From Phylloscopus collybita (Eukaryota > Chordata > Aves > Passeriformes > Phylloscopidae), in the NCBI GenBank assembly GCA_027886175.1, contig JAJNNQ010000018.1, positions 14,923,001 through 14,987,000 of the forward strand: a DNA stretch of 64,000 nt. Direction: 5' to 3'. The translations under genes and the position numbers were made by a program. The notes under the pieces are model-generated. The model did not search any database. It was not told where the DNA came from and saw only the letters and a list, made by a program, of their open reading frames with translations. Shown here piece by piece: positions 1 to 13,360 of this stretch (its first letter is position 1; the number at the start of each line of letters is the position of its first letter).

Positions 1-3000
1 TGGGTAGCCTTACTTTGTAAAATGTCACCATTCTTAGTTTCTGATCCACACTCGAGTTAGAAACTCACCTTTGGTAAGAGCAAGGGGCTCAGTGCTCTCA
101 TCTTGAACTCCTGCAACTGGAGCCAGAGAGTGCATTCAATTTATCCAGTCAACAACATGCTGGACAATACTTGAAAGAGAAGCAGGAGGATATGCAGAAT
201 CTTTTAGAGAAAAAGTTGGACACAACCACATTATTTACATTCCTGCTTCTCTGCAGGCATTTCTGTGCTCTGGCAATTTCTTTCAGCAAAATTTCCATCT
301 TTCCACAGGAGCTTGGTCTGTATTATGCCATCTTACTGCTTTTTCTCTGTTGTTGCAAACAACAAACCCCTCCATTTTCCTTTCTTCCAGTAAAATTGAA
401 AGACCAGTTTCTCACATGCAGTCAGTGGGATTGAAATTCCCCAACACAAAGTAGTGTTAAAGAAAGATATGCAGGGATGCAGAGGTGAGGATTACTCCTT
501 TCTGAAGAGTTGATGTGCTCTCCTGTCTCCCTGGGGGTGTTACAACTTCTCTCTCTCCCTACTTGTCTATCAAAGGGCTGCCATAAACACCTAAATGTCT
601 TGCCTCATCCCCTGTGAGCTCCAATGAGTTAATAACCACAGCAGCTTTGCAGAGAAAAGCAGCTGAGAAGAAATACATCAGTAAAATTTAAGAGTTTGTT
701 CATTGGTGTGAGCCATGGAAACATTCCTATGTGACTTTCACAGCACCTGCATCACTGTGAACATACATAGTTTATGTACATTTCTGCCTAAATATCTTCT
801 GAGAGCTGGGGCAGAAAGGTTTCAGTATGTCTTGCAGTAAGTTCTTAGGTGACTTGAGGCATTTCCTGATGCAAGAATGCTGAACTTGGACTTTCCAACT
901 CAACATGTGGCACTGTCAGGCATCTTTGCATGCTGTACTTCTTGGTCCCAGCACGTGACAGAAGCTACTGGGAACTGCTTAGGGCATCCCATGCAGAAGC
1001 TGGAGCATCTTCTAGAGAAACAGACTGCCCTGGGAGGTACAGGACTAGTATGTGCATGTGATGGGTGATGGCAGGAAGGACAGCAGGAGCTTCTGGCCAA
1101 GGCACAGAGGTGAGGGAGAGCCCCACATCCTCTGCAGGCCCCTGGGTCCCACAAGCTGTGAAGGCACCAGGGTGTTGTACTCACAGGTTGCACTGTGCAG
1201 GCAAATTTCACATCTCTGCCTGCAAAACCCAGTGTGCTGCTGGTGCAGTGGCACAGAGATAGAACTCCTCTGCTCAACTTGAACTGAGAATTAAACACTG
1301 TGCTGGGAGCTGCCACTGGGCATGCTGAGCTGTCACTCTTCAAAGGGCTTGGTTGTGTAAGCAGACCAAGGGAATCACGAAACCACAGACAATGAAAACA
1401 ATTTTAAATGAGAGACTAAATTAAAGGAAAAAAGTTGTCAAAATGTCAAGGTTAATGTTTTCATAAAACTAACCTGGGAATGGCTAGACAGTATAAGTGT
1501 AAACCTTAATTAAAAGTTTTGAAGTGTGAATACAAAACTAGCTTCGGTCTAGACAGTCAATAAATCTATCCTCCTTAATGAAATACTGGTCCTTTTGGTG
1601 TTTCTGGTCATTTTTTGTCCTCATCCTTGCAACTGTGTGTAATATTAATATTCAGATCCCTGTCTATCAAAACCAGAGGAGCCGTGGAGCAGGACCACAG
1701 CCTTCTTGGCTCCAGCTCCATGTCCTTCTGGACCCCTGGCTGGGCCAGTGTTCTGGCTACAGCCCTGGGGTGGGCAGCAGCCTCTGAACACACACAGCAA
1801 GCTGGGGAGTGACACATCTCTGCCCTCACCCCTTTGCTGGACCACGATCTTCAGAGGATGTCAGAGGCAGTTTTCTCTGTCTGCAGAGCGCCTGGGATCT
1901 TGAGGCAGCCTGGAGGAAAAGCATTTCTATGTCTTGCAGCCTGGCACTGCTATTTGGACAGCCAGAGATGGGAGAAATGGAATCTGCAGTGCCTCTGAGA
2001 AAGCCTGACCCCCATGTCTCCAGCAGATTTTAAGAGATCATTCTGAAGAGCTCTGGGATCTTGTTTTCTTGCATTTTGTTGTTAGTGGGCATCATCATCC
2101 AGAGTTACAACTCTGTAAATTATTGTTCAATGTTCTTGAAATAAAATTGCATTTTAATTGATTTCAAGAAACAAAAGAAATGGTAAAACTTTGTATGATC
2201 TTAAATTGTTTGGTTATTACTGGCTTAGTGCATACCATATTTTATATATTATGCCTCCAGGCGAATGTTATATGGAATGTGTGTGCTATCTGAGGACATG
2301 CAGAGCAGTTGTTCTTTCTTCTTTCCTTTCAATTGCTGTTCATACTTGTGTGCACAAGCAGAGTTTAGTTAAATTATTTTAGTGGATTTTAGTGGAAAAA
2401 GATTTTAGTGGAATCACCACACTGTGCTTAGACACTTTAACTTCTCAGCCCATTTTTATTCATCTTTCTATCCTTTGTCAAGTTTATCATTGCTTTCCTT
2501 AAACAAAAATTCATATTTTGTGACCAACAGATGCTCTTTTTTTTTTTTTTAAATACACCCAATTAAGACACAGTTAACAGTCCATGCTGCCAGTACACTG
2601 CAGGTTTACCCAGGGCAGGATCTGGCCTTGCACTGTGATAAAAACCAACAAAGTTGGGGAAAAGGTGCAGGGACAATCGGCATGTTGATAGCAAAGATTG
2701 AACTAACCAGCTCTGCCATCTGCTCCACCTTATAGACTTAAACTTGGACTGAAATTTGCCTTAATTTGTCTGACTCTACCCCAGCATGAACTCCATAGCT
2801 GGACTCCTACTAAGTCCACCAATATCATCTCAGCGAATGAACAACAAAATGCTAAACAAGTATTATGGCTTTGTAACAAAATAAGGATATTGGAATCTTA
2901 CATCAAAGCAGTTTTGTTAGGGGGCCATAATATCAATTCAGCAGTCTGTTATTCATGGTGCTGAAACAAGGCTGTTTCACATGGTCCAACCCACAAGGAG

Positions 3001-3654
3001 CAAACACAACCAGTACTTCAGCTGCCCACGAGCAAATATGGTTCTGGATATTTAGTGAGAATAAGTACAACAAGGAAGATGACAGTATTCTTCAGGAAGG
3101 TCACCAATCAAACAGATTACATCAGAAGCTCCTATCTTTTCTGTACAGAAAAGACAATCTGAAGTTTAATTTCATTTTCATAAGACAAAACAAGAAAGTT
3201 ATTGTAGCGTGTAAAGCCATGAGCATATTGCAAATATTCCAACAGAAGAAAAGCATAAGCTAAGAGTCAGATACTCCAAATGAATGTCAAAATATTTTGA
3301 CTTATATATGGATTGTAAATTGCCAAAGCTATCCCAATTAAAACAATGTAAGGTCTTACTTTCTTCCAAAAGAGATTTCAATGCAAGCATTTTTTTTTTT
3401 GTTTTCTCCACTACATAAAATAATGGATTTAATGCAAGTAAATCCTTTCTGCCTTTGCTCAGTTACTAGCAAGGAATCTCAGACATGAAACAATGTGTGA
3501 CAGAACAGTAGAGAAAAATAATAATCTAAGTCTACAGGAGATATGTCCTGGCATAGTAAATCAGCACTGAATGCTCCCAGGGCTGCTGCCTGCATTCATG
3601 GTTTTCTTTTCTTTTGCAGTGTTTTCCTAAATTGATGATGCTTTGTAATGAAAA

Positions 3655-3800
3655 CCTTTCCTCAATAAGATTTTTTTTCCTTTTGGAGTTATGGAGTTGT
3701 TTTGTTGGTGGTGGTTTTTTGTTTGGTTTTCTTTTTTTTCTTTTTTGTTCTTTGTTCGGTTTGGTTTTGTTTTTCGTTTTTTGTGGGTTTTTTTTTAATA
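3655..3800 (+). repeat. T/G-rich low-complexity tract
   Basis: Runs of T broken by G, GG and occasional C. No fixed unit. Similar tracts occur at 37720-37763 (TTTG units) and 51450-51570. Confidence 0.85.
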
Positions 3801-6007
3801 AAGATAACTATATGCTTTTCCTACCTCTGAAGGCAAATCTTTACCATATAATCTGCCTGGATCTGCAGAGTTGAAAATTTTACCTCTGCCATTGAGACAA
3901 ATTTCAGAAGATAGAGGTCTAGAAATTTGGAGGTGTCTGTGAAGGTGACCTACTCCAATTCAAGCACACTGGTACAGGAAGGAGCAGTCTCAGAACTACA
4001 GAAGTATCAGTAGTTCCTAGAAATTTTGGTCAGAAGGAAACAAGACGGAGAGCCTGTACTCCAGTAAGGGACAAGCAGCCAAATGTAAGTGAATGTACAG
4101 ATTTGGGCAGAGACAACCTGGGGGGATACAGTCACTGTTTGGTTGCCTTTGGCTTGGGGTCAGAGCTCATCCTAGAGAGGAGATCCAAGCAGTGATGAGG
4201 AAGATCACTCACTACACCAGGCCTTGGAAGCACAGGAGATCCTCAGTGCCTGACAGTGCTATTGCAGTGGATGCTCTATCCCCCTGTGCAGCAGGACAGA
4301 TTTCAGCGCCCTGCCCTCTGGCCCCAAGGCTGTCAGTTTAACAATGGGCTTGAGCCACTAAAAGCAACAGCAGCTCCCTCAGAAACTGCTGCTGCAGTAA
4401 CCAGAAAGCAGCCCTTTGGACCCAACTTAGTGTGAGCTCAGCTCCTTTGCCAGGAGTGGGAGCAGCAGAGCAATAAAAGACCACTGACAATGGCAGACTG
4501 AAAGCTCTTGACTCCCCATCATTGACATCCCCTGCCCCACAGGACGTGGACACAGAGGTGTCATCAGCTCAGCTTTTGGGCATCACACATACACAAAGCC
4601 ATCTCCAGACCTTCCCTGGGCTGTGGGCAGGACCCAGTGCTCCCCTCCTGGGGCAGTGGCAAGCCAGCAATTGAGGGAGAGCGCTGGGGAGCTGCCCCTG
4701 GTGCAGCTGAGGCAGGGGAGGGGATGCTCACAAGAGATGCCCCAGCCCATCTGTGCCTCCTGGCACAGCTGAGGCAGTCAGGGCTGTTTCACCACCTTCA
4801 GCTTCCTGCCAGCCAAAACCTTCCTGTGCTGAGAGCCAGCCTGGGATACACGGTCACTTGTTGGACAGAGTTTTGCATTTGGTTTTACTAAGAATTGCTT
4901 GGCTTGGGAGAATTTATACTTGGGTATTAGAGAGACATAAACAGCCATAAAAATTCGAGCCCTGCTTGTACAAATGATCCACTGATGTGTGTTAAATGCA
5001 CTCTATTGCTGCACTGAAGTCAATTTGCAATTGATCATATTGCATTCCTAGTGTCAGCAGATATGAAAACATGTCATTTACCGATGCTTAATGAACCTCT
5101 ATGCTGACAAGACATAAATAACAATAAGCAGCTCTCCAGTTAAGGAGGTTAACCAGCAAAGTACTCCGTGAAAACATTAAAGAGGTAATCATCTGGCAAT
5201 TGCTGTATACTTGGAGCAGCTGCCCTCAAGGATGACTAAACCTATGCAAAGGACTATTACAAGAAAAAAGGAGGAAAAAAAAAGGAAGTGGCAATTAACT
5301 CCATGTTAGAAGCTGAAAAATTCTATCTGAATGTAAAAAAAAAAAAAAAAAAAGTAATTGCCTTTCTGGATTGCATTTGTAGTCTTTTCCACAAGTAGTT
5401 GAAGTAATCTGCTTAGTGGGGCTCTTTGACCACCTTTTTCCTTTGGAAAGGAAAAGGCAAAACAGCAAGTTGCTCCAGCGTTGTTCCTCTTAATTCTTCC
5501 TGGCAATGCTCCTTCTTTCTTCTCTCTTTTTTGAACCTTTCAGTTTCTTCCATGGCTATTTTAATCCTATTTTGTTGTTGTTCTTTGGGGTTTTTTTTTC
5601 AATTGGGACAAAGTTTTCAGTTTTCTATAAAGTCAAAGGAACACAATGAAAAGGAACATTACCAGTGCTTAGAAGCATTTTATGAAAGTAAAACACAGCA
5701 GATTAAACTTTGCTTTATAGTTAATGGAGCAATTTAACAGTAGCTACATTCACTGCTGGACTGAACAGAAATTTCAAGTGCAATTTAGATTTTAAGTAGA
5801 TGTAAATGGTATTTATATTTCATCTATGAAGCCCAGGGCAGTGAGAGTTTTCTAAGCAACCAAAGGAGCCCAAAAGGGTTTAACCTCTCATGGCTCTGAT
5901 ATACCCACTACTCACAGGGCAGGGTACACACAATACCAAACAAACAAATAAACAAAAGCAGTCATATATTGCTCTTAAATGCAGCCCTGAAGGCCAACAG
6001 GATCCCC

Positions 6008-6070
6008 ATGCCAGAGGGGTTGGAGTTGGATAAGCTTTAAGGTTCCTTCCAACCCTACCCATTCTGTGAC
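6008..6070 (+). mobile_element. CR1 LINE 3' end fragment
   Basis: Carries the CR1 3' block (GAGGGGTTGGAGTTGGAT, then TTCCTTCCAACCCTACC and ATTCTGTG). Only one copy of the terminal octamer remains. The upstream boundary is vague. No coding part survives. Confidence 0.85.
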
Positions 6071-9000
6071 CCTTAACAGCAGCAGGTCAGCTGGCTTTGG
6101 CAGTGCATCACTCTGAACCAGCACCTCACAACCTGCAGCTGCTTTAGAAAACCACCCAGTGGTCACCTTACAAACAATTACCCCAGCCAAAAGGAACACT
6201 CTAGTGAAGATGAAGGAAGAAAGGGAATTTTCCCTTCCTGCAGAGGAAACACAGAGATGTTCAGAGATAGCAGATATGGTAAGGAAGGTGATGCCTTTTG
6301 CATGTTCAGTAACAACTGACTATTCTAGTGACAAAAATTCCCTGATATTTCAATGCTAATGTAATACTAGCTGTGCAAAATCACCACATGTATGAGCCAG
6401 AAAGGGGGGTTGTACATCATAAGAGAAGCAATTAACAGGAAATTGCCTGTGTTCTTGTATGGCCTTTGCCATAAATGCTATCAGGTACCACATAAATACT
6501 TCATAAATACATTTCAGGCATAGTCTCCAGCAAGAAAAGTCATCACACAGTACCAATCCTCCTCTCTCCTGCATACATCCTATCCCCTTTCAATGTAAAT
6601 ATGTTGCCCCTTGACCACAAGAGTCACCCATTCTCACACCACATTTTTCATCAGTAAACATAAAAGTAAACGTCAGACCAGTGGAGGTCAGCTCATTAAC
6701 CCCATTTTGCAACTTCAGAAAGTGGGGAATGGGAGATGCTCCTTCTGACACTTAGACACTAGTACTCCCACGTGTGCTCAAAGGAGCCTGTCTGGTTTTC
6801 CCTGTGCTTACTGACAGCAACTACAAAAAGCTGCACTGATTTGCCTTTACCTGCATCTTTCAACATGCAGATACCATTTTTTTCATACACAAGTAAAGTG
6901 AAAAGTCTCAAAAACCCCAAACCATTAGCATGGCTATTTTAAAACTTTCTCCTTTCTTTTAAGCATTCTGGTAACTTTTTGATGGCCAAGTTCCAAACTT
7001 CAAGTGCCAAACATAAGATGTTAGGGACAAGAGATAGGGGTTTCCAACATCCCTATCACTGTATATGTTAACTGTTGGTGACAAAATTTAGAAATTGCAG
7101 AAACACTTATCAAAGGGTATCAAAATGTGCTGTAGAAGGCAGTATGCAATAAAGCAAGATGTCACAGAAGCCTTGATTTCCATTGCCAACAGTAAAATGG
7201 AACCCAGCTGCTGTTTGGCCAGCTACAATTTGAACCAAACATGAAGGAAAATGAAATTGCAATCAATAACACAATCTCAGTACTAAATTAAATATATACT
7301 TCACAGCAAGCACAGTTATACACAAGTAACTCAGGAGCATTCCATGTCACACAGCAATACTTTAAAAATACATTTGCTTTCAGATGGGATTATGGATGGC
7401 CGAGCAGTTTCTTCCTAACTCACACCTGAACTTAGAGGCTTTGCCCAGTACTGTAAGCTTTAATCAAATTAAAAATTTGCTCCCAGGTATGATTATATCT
7501 CAACCTTATAGAGATATCTTATTATTCTTGCTGCTTTGTGGAGAGAGAGAAAGAAAAAAAAAAAGCTTTACATAACTCTGTGTTTGATTTTTCAGAAATT
7601 AAATAAAAGAGGAGGTTTCGTTTGCACTGAAGGATGAGATTTCCCTCTGGATTTGCTGCCCTCTAGATATCTTTCAGCATAAAACTGCTGTGTTTTTTAA
7701 ATGGATTTTTCAATAATCTGCTTTAGCTGAGGTTGTGATGGGGAGGGGGTGAAAGTACAAATGCAGGAAAGAGGCAGTGTTTGAAGAGTTTGTCAAGATG
7801 CTTTTTACAGAGATAAGGTGTCTCCAGATGATGCCAGCAGTCCGAAGAAAGAGGGCAGTTATATGTGTCTGTGGGGAAGGTACATCAGTGCTGAGAGGTG
7901 GCTGTTACAGGACAATGTGCTCCACTTGCCCTGCAGAAGGAGCAGTGAGATTATCACACAGCGTTCCCACATACTCCTCCACCAATGAGTGTTAGTGCTG
8001 GTGTGAGAAAACCATGTGGAGGCGGATTTCTTCCCCCTAACTCCCTCCCCTGTATGTCTCTTGGATAATAGAGTGCTGCAAATCTTGCCTCAGTGATGCC
8101 AAACTCTGGGCTGGGAGTGCCACTTCACACATTCCAGATCTGTTTGATTTTCTCTGCAGCAGAGAATAAAAATATTTCAGAGACTTTTAGCAGAACTTTT
8201 TTTTGCTACGTTCTCTGTTTCCAGGCCTGCAGTGGTTCTGATCCCTCTGTTAGGGATCTCAGCAGAGGGATATGCACAAGCAAAAAGGCACATTGGACAG
8301 CAGGAGCCTAAGAAAAAATGCCATACAAAACAGGAGCAGTACTGTTGACTCATTATCAGATAATACTAGTAAAATGAGGATTAGGTAAGCAGAGGAGCCT
8401 ATTAGTAAAAGATAACCATAAATAAATTCTTCAGTTTGTTCATGGTAATTGGGAAAAAGATGTTGTTCTGATTACCTAGAGCAAAAAGACTTCTAAAGGT
8501 CTCTCCAAAAGAGATGAGACAAATAAATTGCCTCAATTATCTCTCTGTTTCTAAACCAGGGTGTTTACTTTGGGAAAGGATTTTTTTGGGGAAGAACAGA
8601 AACACTTTATCATTAGATGAAGAAAAGAAACACCTAATTATTTGATGGAGAAAATAAGGCCTTTTTCGGAGCCTCAAATCCTTGTGTATGTATCCTACAT
8701 AGATTTCAAGTAATTTGGCTATTACACAAATATTTGTATAGGCTTCCCCCAGGCAAAATCCTGTAAAAATAAAAAAAGTATTTCTTTTTCTCAGCCTAGA
8801 CATAAATATTCTTATTGGTCCCAAAGAAAAAAACCATTGCAGAAAGCACTGTCTGCATTTCAGTGTCATTTCAGTGTCTGCAGGATCAGACCCTGTGATC
8901 TGACACCTTGACAAAATTATAAGTTGCATGTAGAAAGCACCATTCATCAAGGGAAACTAAGGGAAAAACCAGTTATTAACTCTCAAGGTCAGTGTAGGGT

Positions 9001-11896
9001 GATCAATATTATTAATTGCATGTGGATAAATTGAGACAGCAGTTCAGCACTTTAGCAATTATCTGAGATTCAATACAAGTATTAAATAATAACAGTATTC
9101 AGTGATGGGTGGTTAAGAAAAGCAGCTCCCCATTCTGCTCACCTTTAGCAGGGGAAAGTAGAGCTCCTGCAGACTACAGAACAGCTGGATACCTTCAGCC
9201 CCATGCTCAGACCAAGTGTGTATGGGAGTCACAAAGGTGACATTTTGTCTGTCTTGTCTTTCTTTGCACCGAAAACAGAATCCTCCAACTAGCATAAAAT
9301 GCCCTGCCTTGGTGATATTTCCAACTTTACCATAAGGTGAAAATTCCCCAGCCCACCCAGACAGCCTGTTTCCAAGAGATTGCAGTGTGACTTTATCTGT
9401 GTTGGAACAGGAATCAGCAAACATGTATCAGAACATGATTTCGGGGAAGAGCGAGTGCAGTAAGCAGACGTGCTTGCTTACACAGCACACAATACCTCAG
9501 ACATTTCCACCCACAGTCCTACCAATTAGTCAGAAAAAAATCCCTGCTGAGTTACCTAATTTTATCATATACCAAATCCTAAATCCAGGTTTCACTTACC
9601 TGTTCAAAGTCATTTCTAAATCCTATTCAAGACGGCAAGAAAACATAAATTCCCAATTTTTAAATGCATGAACATTTTAACTTCTACAATTTTATCATAA
9701 CTAAAGTGTTATTCCTATCCAATTGTCATGCCTTCTGCTGATTTATCACTCCAATTTATCTTATTTGATCACTCTGTTCTCAAGAACTTACTTCTGTGGT
9801 TAAATACTTAATATAGACTCTCACTCACCCTGCAGTTTTGGGGAATGGGAAGGATCCTGAACCTGTTCCCTATATTTGGTTAATTTGAGCCAGCCAAGAG
9901 CAGGCAAACTCCTGAACAAAAATAATGTGTATTAAAATTTGCAAGAATCCTCAAAAATATCAAACATTTTTTAAAGTCCTTGGCTGGGATGGCCAAGTCC
10001 TTGGCTGTTCTCACTGAAACTGCTGGGAAGAAAGAATAAGCACTACAAGGTTGTTAGTCATACCACTTGTTGCTTGCCTGAAAAGGCCTAATTTGCTATA
10101 CTGATAAGCAGAGATGAGGAACCTGAACAGAATAAAAGTCTTGCTCTTGCTTTGGACCAGAATCTCAGGTGGATATTAGTATTTATAAATTCAAAGACTG
10201 CCACTGGTTCAGAGCTAAATTTCAGGCATTCATCCAAATTAAACCCAAAGCTTAAACCTTTTGACATAAGCATTGCTCTCCACCAAGCATTTGTGTAATT
10301 AATATATCTTTTTTTAAAAATCCTTTAAAAAAAAACCCCAACAACCCACAATTCAAAACTGTATCAAATGAACTGGAAAAGTACAGAGAAAAAAGGCATT
10401 CAGTGAGAGCCCAGAAGCTATAGCTCTGCCTTACATAAGCAAAGGACAAGAAATGTCTTCTATATAGGAGTTTCTTTTCCTGTCATGATCCAAACTAATA
10501 GTGAAGGTGGGTTCACTTGTCAGATGAATTCCAAAAGAGGGATATTTTCTAGTTACAGCATTAGCCAACCCCAATGTGCATGGGACCAACATTTCCTCCC
10601 ATCTCACTGCCAACATCAGCTGTTCTTCCCATCAGCCTAAGCCAAGTGAAGTCTCTCCTTCCAGCAAATAACACCTGCTGAGGCACCTGCTGCCCTGAGG
10701 CAGGAGGGTGGTAAGGTTGCCTAAGCTTTGCACTGACGTATTAAAGCTGTGACAGCATCTGGAGGGGCAAAGGGAGGGTAAAAACTCAAACAATCACAAG
10801 AAGCAGTAGAAATGGATGTGAAGGCAGAGGTCCTTGATTTCTGGTTATTTTAATGGAAGATTATTTTAACGAAAATTTGCAAGTAAGAGAGATACTGGTG
10901 CTAGTTCAAAGAAAGAAAGATGTACAGAGAGCTGAGCTGAGGGGGGCACATGGATGGAGGAATTCACTTGAAGTATCACACCTTCAATTACATTGCAAAA
11001 CCTGTTTAAGCTATCTCCCACTTCAGGATGCCAAAAGCATCCCTGTCCCTTCCTCTGGGCACTTGCCTTCAGCAGCTTCTCCAGGATGCAACACCCTCCC
11101 AAGCATTTCCCCAAAGAGCACTGGATACTATTCATCCAGCAAAATAATCTCTGCTCTGCTCCAAGCTCCAGGTCATGACAATTAGAGACAGGGAACACAG
11201 CTGGGTCCATCGCTAGGTAGGGGTGACCACAGGGTGCCAGGGCCTCTCCCAAGTGCACATGGCATCCAACAGGAGAGGATTCCTCAAATGAACATGGGTG
11301 CAGCAGCTGGCTGGCCCCAGTGGAGTGGAGTTCACTCCTGGGCTCACGCAGCAGTCGTACCCTATCAACCTAGCAGATCAAGTAGTGATGGCATTGCAGT
11401 TTGTTTGCACAGAGCAAACCTTGGTAACAGTTTTATGCAGCACTCCTGACTGCAACAGCCAGCATGTGTGAAGGGAAACCTGCAGTGCACAGGTGACTGC
11501 CTCAGGGAGCCTTGTGTTTGTGGAGAGACAAGATCCAGGGATCTCAAATCTGTTCCTGCTTTTGCCACAGGGCTCCTGTGCAAATCCCCTGCCCATACTG
11601 GACTGCAGCACCCTGGTACTGTTCCTGGCATCACATTTGTTTTGACCCTCTCTTCATTACACATTGTAAGGTCATTTAGGATCTTTATAAACAAGGCACC
11701 ACATGAAACATACATCAAACTGTCAGTGTCCTTTTGCTTGATCTCCTTAGAAGTCCAAACAAATACACATGCCCCTCTAGAGGGATCTAAGCACAGAATA
11801 GTGATCATGAGGAAACTGCTCACTGCCAAGATCTGATTAGCTCTTTCATCCTAATACCTCTAAGGACTCTACTTGATATATAACATGCATTTTTCC

Positions 11897-11931
11897 ATAT
11901 AGATATAGATGTATATATGTGTATATATATA
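11897..11931 (+). repeat. AT-rich dinucleotide tract
   Basis: Imperfect TA and GATATA units (ATATAGATATAGATG, then TATATATG and TATATATAG). Likely a degenerate microsatellite. Confidence 0.75.
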
Positions 11932-13331
11932 GAAATCAAGAATAAATAAGTGGACTCTGTTCAAAGTTTCAGTCATTCACACCACCTAGATACAGATAAA
12001 AAGCTAAACCTAATCAAAACAGCTGCAAAGAGGTTTTGGACAATTATAGAGACAAAATAATATTGTTTAATGATATACCAAGTTGACACTATTACCTTCT
12101 CACTAGAGCCATCACCCACACTGGTGAGGCTTGGATTGCCATTGACGTAAGTAAAATTAATCCCACTGGAATTAACTTAGTCAACATCCATTGAAGACTT
12201 ACCTTTTACTTTTCTACAGTTACTTCCACTTTCAAATGTCCCCAGGGTGATGAATTGTGGATTTATACAAACACTATTGCACTTCTCAGACTTTCACTGT
12301 TGCTGCACTTTTTTAGTTGTCCCACTTTTCCTCCTCACATCTCCTTTTAAAACTTTGACCATATAATTCACTTAAGCTTCTAAATGAGATGCCTCTATAA
12401 AGAGCATCTGGGTCAGCCAGCCTTAATTTGAAAATGTCATTACTCCCACACTAAACTTCTCCAATCAATCCCACAGCAGCCATCATGGTTTGTATGTCTC
12501 CCTAAACAACCCAAGTGAAATTGTGGTCTTTTTATCTTTCAAAAAGAATGAAAATAGGAGAAAGGGGTAAGAAAACACCACCCACATGGTGAAGACTCAG
12601 ATTGTCCAAGGAAAGAGAGTGAAAAACTATGCTCATTTCCACAGATGTTTTGGGCTGCAAAGGTGCAAAGTATTATCTGGAGAAAAGAAAAAACAGTAAG
12701 TTTTTAGCTTGTGCACAGCTCATTTCCAACTCAACTATCTTTAAATCAACATCATTTTGCAAAGTTCAGAAATATTCAAGATGCTCCTGAGGTTCAGAAT
12801 ACCATTATTGTGTCTCCATATGGCCTTTCCTGCAGGTAACAGGAGAAAACTGTTTCTGGGTCAGTGGAGTTAAAAGGATTACAGCTCATCTAAAGGTGGG
12901 ATGCTTTTCACTTTCTTAACCTGAAAGTTAAACAGCTACATGCCTAGTGTCCCTCTGCAGCCAGTTTGATGAAAGGCATTCTCAGAAGACATTTCGTTTG
13001 CTCCGATAGTAGCTATTAAAAACGGGCTGAAAACCTTGCCCTCTGGAGCTGCTTACCCACATATTTAACTCCAAGTGTCTCAGGAAGCCAGACCTGTATC
13101 TTCAGTCATAAAGGACTGGATGCAGCTGAGGTGAAGGTGCTTCCATCCAGGTGTCTACATGTGAGTGCTGTGTGCAGGTTGCAATCACTGGGAGAGTTTG
13201 CTGATACAGTGAGGGGACCCTAGAGAGCATTTCAGCCTACCCTCAAGCAGAAAGCTAGGTTTGACTGTGTGCAGGTGTCACCTGCAGCTTCCAGGACAGT
13301 CAAAGTCCTGTGCTAAATCTTCAGCTCTCTG

Positions 13332-13360
13332 GAGATGTCCAGCTTACTCCAGGACATCTC
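13332..13360 (+). repeat. Short perfect inverted repeat
   Basis: GAGATGTCC at 13332-13340 and GGACATCTC at 13352-13360 form a 9-bp stem with an 11-base loop. Too short for a microRNA precursor. Confidence 0.7.
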
